A stretch of DNA of 64,000 nucleotides, from positions 58,756,968-58,820,967 of the forward strand of contig OW799234.1 in NCBI GenBank assembly GCA_941918925.1, read 5' to 3'. A program made the position numbers and the translations under genes. Origin of the DNA: Phyto melanocephala (Eukaryota > Arthropoda > Insecta > Diptera > Rhinophoridae). Positions 57,460-64,000 of this stretch are shown in pieces (positions within the stretch are counted from its first letter, which is position 1; each line of letters begins with the position of its first letter). The notes under the pieces were generated by a model. That model did not search any database, had not been told where the DNA came from, and saw nothing but the letters and a program-made list of their open reading frames with translations.

Positions 57460-59194
57460 GTTTAAAAATTGCATATTTGAGTATAAAGAGATTAACCCAT
57501 AACGATTACTAAATAAAATAATAAATTTTGTGCTATAAAATTACACAATATTAGAATAAAGTGCTCTAGATTGTCAATTTTATAATTTACCCATTTTATT
57601 ATTTAATTTATAGTAATTCTTTTTTTATTTTTTTAATTAAGCTTAAGTTTTAAAAGTCTTTTTGATATCTTTTAAATTTTTTGCAATTATTGAATTTATA
57701 AATATTTTCCAGAAATTTCCGATAACAAAAAGTTTTCTTAAATTCTTCATACAAAACATTTTCTGATTTTATTTAATAACAATATTCAATCAAGCAAATA
57801 TAACAGAACTCTACTCATCTCCTTACTTACATAAGTAGTTGGGATGTATGTATGTATATACATGTGTAGATATGAAATACATACAATCTTACGCATTTTT
57901 CATGTTAAAAGTTTTGTATAAAATTTTTATCCCTTGTTGAGTGCAAAACGAATGAATTTTATTTTATGCTAAAGTATGTTGTCAATGTTTGGTGAAATGT
58001 CAGTCAGTATCAAATGAGTTTGTGTGTATGAATATTTAAACGTACTTGTGTTTGCATTCGTGTAAGTATATGAAATATATATGTTTTTTTATTATTTTTG
58101 TTTTTTTGTTATATATAAATCCTCTGTTGAATTGCATAACAAAAAAAATTATAAAAATTGAATTCTATTCTTAATAAATACTATTCGTATGAGAGTACAA
58201 ATGAGTCGACTATAAAAAAATGTTAAAATATTTTTACAACATTTTCAATGCACATAAAGATTTTTTTTTTTTTTTTTTTTTTTATTTTACTCTTACTTTA
58301 TCAATTCAATTTAAATAAAAAATTTTGCTAAAATAACAACTAATGCGAGTAAAAATGCTGCACTATTCGTATGAAGTGAGCAACCCAAAAAACTTAGTTC
58401 AAGTAGTTGTGTATGCAGAAACTCAAAAAATATAGAGAAATTGTTATTGAATTGTTATTTTATTTGTTTTTATTCAATATTTTACTTTTTTTTAAATTAA
58501 CAGAAAAGATTTGTGAAAATATTTACATGTACTGATTTTTATTCAAGTGTTTTAAAATTCAGTGGTAAAAAATAATCTTTAGTAATCACGGCAACCAAAT
58601 GTAAAATAGCAATTGAAATCTTAATTGCCTACGGTGCTACTGATATCAATATTCCCAGAAAATTAGGATGACCAAACTGAATAATCAAATCAATAAACGT
58701 TTAAAAAACTCAAGTTTAGTTCTTAGAAAGCTTTAAACATTATGGTGTTTTAACGCATTTTTCGGTAGCATTTCAAATATTATATGACAAAGCTTAACAA
58801 AAATATTTTTCTTATTAACAAATTTATCTTAAACTTATCAAATATCTCAGTGACACACAAGTTTAAGTTTCTAACCTACTAAAATTATCACAACTTAATT
58901 CTGGTCAACAAATAAAAAGTTTCTCTAGAATATGACATTAATTTCTTTACGGCCATAAATTACCATTGACCCTTTAGACATTGATAATATTGTTTTTATC
59001 ATTGTATACATTTTTGAATTATTCACGCTTGCAATGACTTTAAAATTTGATTAGTACTACTCTCTACGTTATATCACTAATCAATTCGTCAGCATCAACA
59101 CAAATGCAAACATGCATGCATGGCAAAAAAGAATAAATATGAAAAAAAAAAAAAAAATCCATGACTATATGACCATTAAAGATTATTGCAAGAG
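57460..59194. other. AT-rich sequence, no recognisable feature
   Basis: There is a 23-base T run at 58261-58283. No coding pieces or repeats with copies in the window. Confidence 0.5.
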
Positions 59195-59240
59195 TTTAAT
59201 TGCATTTCATGTTTTCATTTTCAGGCAAACACATACTTAC

Positions 59241-59564
59241 CTCATTCTTGCCGATGGTTGTCATTGTTTTAAATGCACATGTGATGGAAAAGAAAGAAAC
59301 GTTAGTCATTCTAGCGATGACATTGAGTGTTGCTATTTTTAAACTGTCTCTTTGGCAATGATAATGATTGTACTTGTTAATGATAATGATGTTATTGCAA
59401 AGGTTTTCAAGGTAGCCACAAACATCCATTGTGGTCAACTTATACACATATAAGTTGGAGCTTATAATCATCCGTTCAAGCGATTTACCACAACCTTTTC
59501 GAAACAGCCACAAAAGTCTTACGACCAAATAACTTTTCAATTCTACTTTCATGCAGCCAGTCAT
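59241..59564 (-). CDS. Candidate 5' coding exon of an unidentified host gene
   Basis: A minus-strand frame is open from ATG 59564 to the donor GAATGAG|GTAAGTATG at 59,241, a perfect splice consensus. An internal ATG at 59264 lies in a good fly context (aaaacaATGACA) and would give MTTIGKNE up to the junction; then the rest would be 5' leader. The longer reading (108 codons from MTGCMKVELKSYLVV) is also possible. The region is less AT-rich than its flanks. The exon ends on a whole codon, compatible with the candidate exon at 35,786. No domain or signal peptide is recognised. On the plus strand a chance acceptor and a Cys-rich frame (59225-59342) overlap it, so the strand is not certain. Confidence 0.35.
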
Positions 59565-60136
59565 GACCCCTTAACCAAAACCAACATGATTCAATGTTTA
59601 TGGCAACGTTAGCCATTGTCATCACCTCGTAACATTGTAGTCATTATCATCATTGCCATTTCCGTCATCATTGTCATCATTATAACTACAGCAAACTGTT
59701 TCATGAGTTACGAATTCTATTGCCTTTGCGGTTCTTCTCGTCACTGATAAAAGTACTAAATAGAAAGATGATTGCCGTATAAATTGACGAGAGATGTTTG
59801 TTGTCAGTTACTAAGACGGTCTGCGTATTGTTTCTCTTTTACATTTGAAATCTCAAATATTAACAGTAACGTTATTCGAAATCTGCATGCATATGTATAT
59901 GATCCATAAATGTCAAAGTTCAGTACTTATTGCATTTTTATGTTTGATTTTTGTTATACAAATTTTATTCATGACTATAATCAGATGACAATAATAATGG
60001 TGACGTTCACGTAAATATAATTCTAACCAGTTCGTATTTTAAAATGCAACTAATATTGTTGTATGGAATGGTATTGATAACCTTGTTGAAAACTTAGAAA
60101 TGACACAAACTGTTGATCAACAGCAGATCGAAAATA
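59565..60136. other. Less AT-rich sequence with (CATCATTGCCAT)-type simple repeat
   Basis: Bases 59605-59690 are a worn trinucleotide-type repeat (cat/gtc/att). If the minus-strand exon is real, this stretch could hold the leader and promoter of that gene, but no TATA or initiator is convincing. Confidence 0.35.
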
Positions 60137-61041
60137 TTTTTAAACCTGCCGCCAAAGTTAGAGTTAAAGCTCGAGAGTTATAGCTATAGGAAGAGAGTTA
60201 TAGCTCGTAATACAAGAGTAGGTCAAAAAACCTGTCCTTCCAACATCGAATAAAATGGAATGGTGTCCAAACTCATTAACATAGAGTCATAAAACTTCAA
60301 ATATATATTTCCTCAGTAAAAAAATTGTTTTCCCCAAAAACTGCTTAAATCTATGCATTAGGAAAGGAGTAATAAATCAGAATGTAAAAAAAAAATTTAT
60401 CGCACAAAGTATTTCTCGGTACACATATTTAAAATTTTAAACGTCATAAAAGTGATAAAATAAGATATATGATTCCGAAATTTTGTAAACGTTGCTTTTT
60501 GGTCAAATGCTTTGTTCTAACAGAAAATAAATGTGACACGCCCACTTTTACGCCCACCTCCGTATAACGTTTTATCTCAAATTCATATAATTTCTCTAAG
60601 AATAAGATTTTGGAATAATAAAGGACTATACCGAAACATCTAAGTTGATGATGAAATTTGCTACATGTATCCTTCTAGTCAATGTTATTGTTACGCCAGA
60701 AAATTTACGTGATACACCCACTTAAACGCCTACCTCCTAAATAACGGTTTATCTTAAATTCATATAATTTCTCTATTGAAAAAGTTCTTGGAATAATAAA
60801 GGACTATATTGAAATATTTCAGTTTTTTAACAGGACCTATATTGACATGCATACTTTAACGCCCCTTTCATTGAAAGACTAAATTTACGAAAACATCTTA
60901 CTAGCATATCGAAGTTATACAAAGAAAGTGATACATATTAAGGTATAATAAAAATAATACATTTGGTGCTATAAAAGTACACAAAATTGGTAGTGGGTAT
61001 AAGAGATTCGGCACAGCCGAATATAGTGTTTTTACTTGCTT
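60137..61041 (+). mobile_element. HINE1 without mariner (empty site preserved)
   Basis: The 5' end is worn ('aacctgccgccaaagtt' in place of ACCCGCCACCAAA) and the first ~250 bp are missing or rearranged. The rest follows the family: 'cgtaatacaagagtaggtca', 'gacacgcccacttttacgcc', 'attggtagtgggtataagag' and the hairpin ATTCGGC-aca-GCCGAAT near the end. At 60911-60930 it reads 'gaagttatacaaagaaagtg', uninterrupted where other copies carry mariner. It is non-coding. Confidence 0.75.
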
Positions 61042-61632
61042 AATTTCTTTTCTAACATTATAAAATATTTAAAACGAAAATTTTTTTAGACTAAGTAAGT
61101 AATGTTACTTTAGTGGTCCCGTTTTCAGCTTCGCAATAATGACCTCATTTCACAGCAATTTTCAAATTATCTTTTAAAATTTGTAAGTGCAGAGCTCGAA
61201 TTTCTGCAGTAAAATTCACCTTGACTTTAAGGATAGTCTTGACTTATTAATACATACTCGCTCCTTTTAATAACTTGAAACAAAATAGTCAAGTATTGAC
61301 AAATCAGACAAACGATCTAGACATTTTATTTTCGAATTTTTTAAATTTATTCGCTCTCCAAAAATTTGACTTAAAATTGCCATTATGTCTCGGGCTACGT
61401 GGCTCTATCCAGCTGTTTCCGTTCATCTGCGGGCTCTAATTGTGGCAATAATGTACTTTATATAGGCGTAATAGTAAATATTTTTTTTGTATTTTCCGTA
61501 GTGACGTTCGTGCTATTTCCATCTGAACAAAAAAACTTCTAGTAGAAGTAGTAGTAGATACTTTTAAATAGCTAAAACTTACTACAAAAGTGATGATTTA
61601 AGCGTGGCTATGGCAACAGGCTTTCAATGCGG
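61042..61632. other. AT-rich sequence, no recognisable feature
   Basis: Nothing supported; slightly less AT-rich near 61380-61450. Confidence 0.45.
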
Positions 61633-61785
61633 ATTTTCCAAGAAAATTTTCTTCAACAATGAATCTCGTTTCTTACTCAGTGGTTATGACATCAACAAAA
61701 TCTTGGCATATGCGCCATTCAAACTGTAAAGGTTGAAGGTGCTTTTTACAGTCTGGGGGTGTCATTGTGTGGTTTATGTATTTTT
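61633..61785 (+). pseudogene. Mariner-like transposase catalytic-core relic
   Basis: The plus strand reads FSKKIFFNNESRFLLSGYD and, after about 20 codons, 'LKVLFTVWGCHCVVY'. This matches the mariner stretch 'f..kIlFsDEs.FwLnGyvn........ltVWCal..ggiigp'. The first catalytic Asp (SDE) is Asn here (NNE). No terminus is identified. Only this ~50-residue piece is legible. Confidence 0.5.
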
Positions 61786-62200
61786 TTTTTCGAAAATTGT
61801 GCTGGAAGCAAAAATCAAACCACCACTTATGTTGTAATTAATTGATAAAAGTTTCAATAAATAAACAAAACTTCAGATGGCAAATATTTAACAGCCAGTA
61901 GTCTTACTAGATCAACGGATTTTTAACCTCTAAATGGATAACCCTTTACTTTACCCAACTTTTTTTGTTGCAAAAATGTGAAATTTTAATGCAAAATCTT
62001 TTACAGAATACCTTTAGAAGGCCCTTTGGTACTGACTGACATAAAGAATATCAATGGAAATATTTCATATTTTAGTAGAGTGTAAATTATTAATAACATT
62101 TTCTTTGTTTAAGAAAAAGCAGTAATAAAAAAAACAATTTTTCAATGCAAAAATATATTTGAGAAAAACAAAATATGTCTATAAAAATTTTGTGATTTAT
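61786..62200. other. AT-rich spacer
   Basis: No recognisable feature. Confidence 0.5.
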
Positions 62201-63630
62201 TATACCCGCCACCAAAAAAATGGTGGGGGTATATTCATTTTGTCATTCCGTTTGTAACACATCGAAATATCCATTTTAGTCCGTCCGTCTGTCCGTCTGT
62301 CCGTCTGTTGAAAGCACGATAGAGGTCGCACCGAAAAAGCTAGGGGGCTCAAATTTTGCCAGAATCTTTTTTATAGACAAGGTTTGTTTGGTATTGAAAA
62401 TGGGCTTAATCCGGATATTAGGAACAGAGTTATAGCTCCAAAAGCAAGAGTAGGTCGAAAAAACCGTGTCCTTCGAACATCGAATAAAATGGAATTGTCC
62501 AAACGCATGCACGTAGACTCATGAAACTCCGAATGTATATTTCCTGAGTAAAAACAATATTTTTCCCTTAAAATTATTTAAAACTATGTATTAGGAGAGG
62601 AGTTATCGATCCAAATGTACGAAAATTTATACCGCACAGTGTATTTTTCGGTATATTTAAAAACAAATACGTCATAAAAGCAACAAAATTGGATATACAA
62701 CTCTGAAATGTAACTTCTCTATTGACAAAGTTTTTGGGAAAATAAAGGACTATATTGAAATATCTAAGTTGCATTTATTATCAGAAACTTTATTGACACA
62801 CCTACTTTAACGCCCACTTTCATTGAAAGACAAAATTTACGAAAGCATTTTAGTAGCATATTGAAGTTATAAAGGGTGGTTAAATTTTAAGGACCGATGT
62901 TGAATTTAAATAAAACACAAATTATTTAGGATATTATTATTATTTCTTTTTGTAATTATAATATTTGTATGGTTCAATTATGTATTTAACAAAATATCGG
63001 CCAAATGGCCCCCCCATCCTTGGCGCTACTCCTCTATCTGATGGTCCAAATTTTCAATGACACTGTTGATGCTCAATTGTTGGGCACGATGATGAGTCGA
63101 GGTTGCTTGCTCTTTTGCCACGTTATCGTGAAAAACAGCAATGCTTCCCATTCAACGAACTAAGATGGCATTCACAGATGTTTTCACATTTCATACAGAC
63201 CTGCTTTGCAGACATTTAAATATTTTTTACAATGCTCACGATTGTGGACGAATTCGAACGATTATGTTGACCAAAAGAATCACGAAGTGCACAAAATTAA
63301 TTTTGATTTGAACGCCCATTTTTATAAAAATCTTTAATATTTAAAAGCGTTGCTCGATTGCGTATCTTTCCACGGTTCAAATTGAGTTAGTCTGAGATTG
63401 AGAAATGTCAAATGAAATACAAGAAAAAAGTTGAAGGTTAGATGTGGTTCACCTTAAACATGGGCCCTTAAAATTTAACCACCCTCTACAAAGAAAGTGA
63501 TACATATTTTATTATAAATTGATTATTTCATAATGATTAACAAAATAATAAATATTGTGCTTTAAATGTACACAAAATTGGTGGTGGGTATGAAAGATTC
63601 GGCACAGCCGAATATAGTGCTCTTACTTGT
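62201..63630 (+). mobile_element. HINE1 with nested mariner, forward orientation, both ends present
   Basis: It starts TATACCCGCCACC-A7-TGGTGGGGGTATA and ends 'ggtggtgggtatgaaagatt', hairpin ATTCGGC-aca-GCCGAAT, GTGCTCTTACTTG. Relative to the 24.6-kb copy it has lost about 66 bp after 'ccattttag' and a longer central block after 'tacaactctgaaatg', but keeps about 110 bp ('caaattttgccagaatcttt') that the other copy lost. The mariner at 62872-63486 is in the same place and orientation as in that copy. Confidence 0.75.
62872..63486 (-). mobile_element. Mariner deletion derivative nested in HINE1 (615 bp)
   Basis: The ends AAGGGTGGTTAAATTTTAAG and 'cttaaaatttaaccaccctc' are flanked by TA on both sides (62870-62871 and 63487-63488). 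The internal sequence matches 25508-26144. Only the N-terminal part of a transposase can be traced on the minus strand. Confidence 0.8.
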
Positions 63631-63720
63631 TTTTTTTTGCTATGGGACTTCTTATTATTTTTTTGTAGACCAAGATTATTTCAAATTTTATTCTCAAAAT
63701 GCTTTACGACATGGCAACAT

Positions 63721-64000
63721 AAAACAGCAATGCTTCCCATTCAACGAACTAAGATGGCATTCACAGATGTTTTCACATTTCATACAGACCTGCTTTGCAG
63801 ACATTTAAATATTTTTTACAATGCTCACGATTGTGGACGAATTCGAACGATTATGTTGACCAAAAGAATCACGAAGTGCACAAAATTAATTTTGATTTGA
63901 ACGCCCATTTTTATAAAAATCTTTAATATTTAAAAGCGTTGCTCGATTGCGTATCTTTCCACGGTTCAAATTGAGTTAGTCTGAGATTGAGAAATGTCAA
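63721..64000. repeat. Exact direct duplication of 63132-63411
   Basis: As far as I can compare by eye, all 280 bases are identical to 63132-63411 (mariner interior), offset by 589 bp, and the match is still running at the end of the window. The 90 bases between the HINE1 end and this copy ('gctatgggacttcttatt...') have no counterpart upstream. Confidence 0.9.

Noticed and set aside
59225..59342. Plus-strand Cys-rich frame (DGCHCFKCTCDGK) after a TTTTCAG acceptor
   Set aside because: Overlaps the minus-strand candidate exon with the better splice donor; only one strand is likely and the evidence favours minus, though not decisively.
1..64000. CRISPR arrays, bacterial operons, rRNA or intact tRNA genes
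   Set aside because: None seen. The tandem repeats lack spacer structure, and the tRNA-like pieces have wrong spacing or stems.

Overview
The window looks like intergenic and intronic DNA from a large, AT-rich dipteran genome. The best match is a higher fly, probably a calyptrate; that is my inference from repeat style, because no diagnostic gene is present. I see no complete host gene. Most of what can be recognised is mobile DNA at many stages of decay, separated by long AT-rich stretches without recognisable content.

Layout. 0-3.8 kb holds a degenerate ~330-bp repeat, two adjacent elements built from ~121-bp subunits and a head-to-head pair of MITEs. 7.2-10.2 kb is a DINE-1/Helentron-like non-autonomous element (called HINE1 here), reverse orientation, carrying internally deleted mariner copies and an internal tandem expansion. 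11.5-12.4 kb is a second mariner-like family with perfect ends. 13.8-14.8 kb is a second DINE-1-like family (HINE2) with two inserts. 15.1-15.6 kb is a LINE relic and 16.0-16.2 kb a hAT MITE with perfect 8-bp target duplications. 17.3-21.6 kb is a nearly full-length CR1/jockey-type LINE (PHD-finger ORF1, endonuclease/RT ORF2) that split an older repeat. 23.7-24.0 kb is a ~100-bp-arm palindrome. 24.6-26.3 kb is HINE1 plus mariner, and 27.1-28.3 kb a full-length but dead mariner. 33.6-35.0 kb is a Transib-type element with CGGCG target duplications and V(D)J-heptamer termini. 44.1-44.8, 48.5 and 55.2-56.0 kb are HINE2 copies. 46.4-46.8 kb is the third MITE copy. 48.9-51.4 kb is a ~360-bp tandem array interrupted by a 1.1-kb inverted-repeat element. 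51.8-53.1 kb is a decayed Jockey LINE. 56.1-57.5 kb is a piggyBac relic with TTAA duplications. 60.1-61.0 and 62.2-63.6 kb are HINE1 copies, the latter followed by an exact direct duplication that runs off the window.

Host signal. The best non-mobile coding evidence is on the minus strand: a 123-nt, 41-codon open segment at 35,786-35,664 bounded by AG and GTAAGT, in a GC-rich island, and an open segment ending at a perfect GAG|GTAAGT donor at 59,241. Their reading phases are compatible, so they could be two exons of one minus-strand gene with a ~23-kb intron. I cannot name it.

The repeats explain one another. A HINE1 copy without mariner preserves the empty TA site used in the filled copies, so HINE1 and a mariner deletion derivative appear to have been multiplied together. 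The second copy of the split older repeat gives the ends of the LINE, and the 360-bp units date the element inserted into the third unit. No CRISPR array, rRNA or intact tRNA gene was seen.
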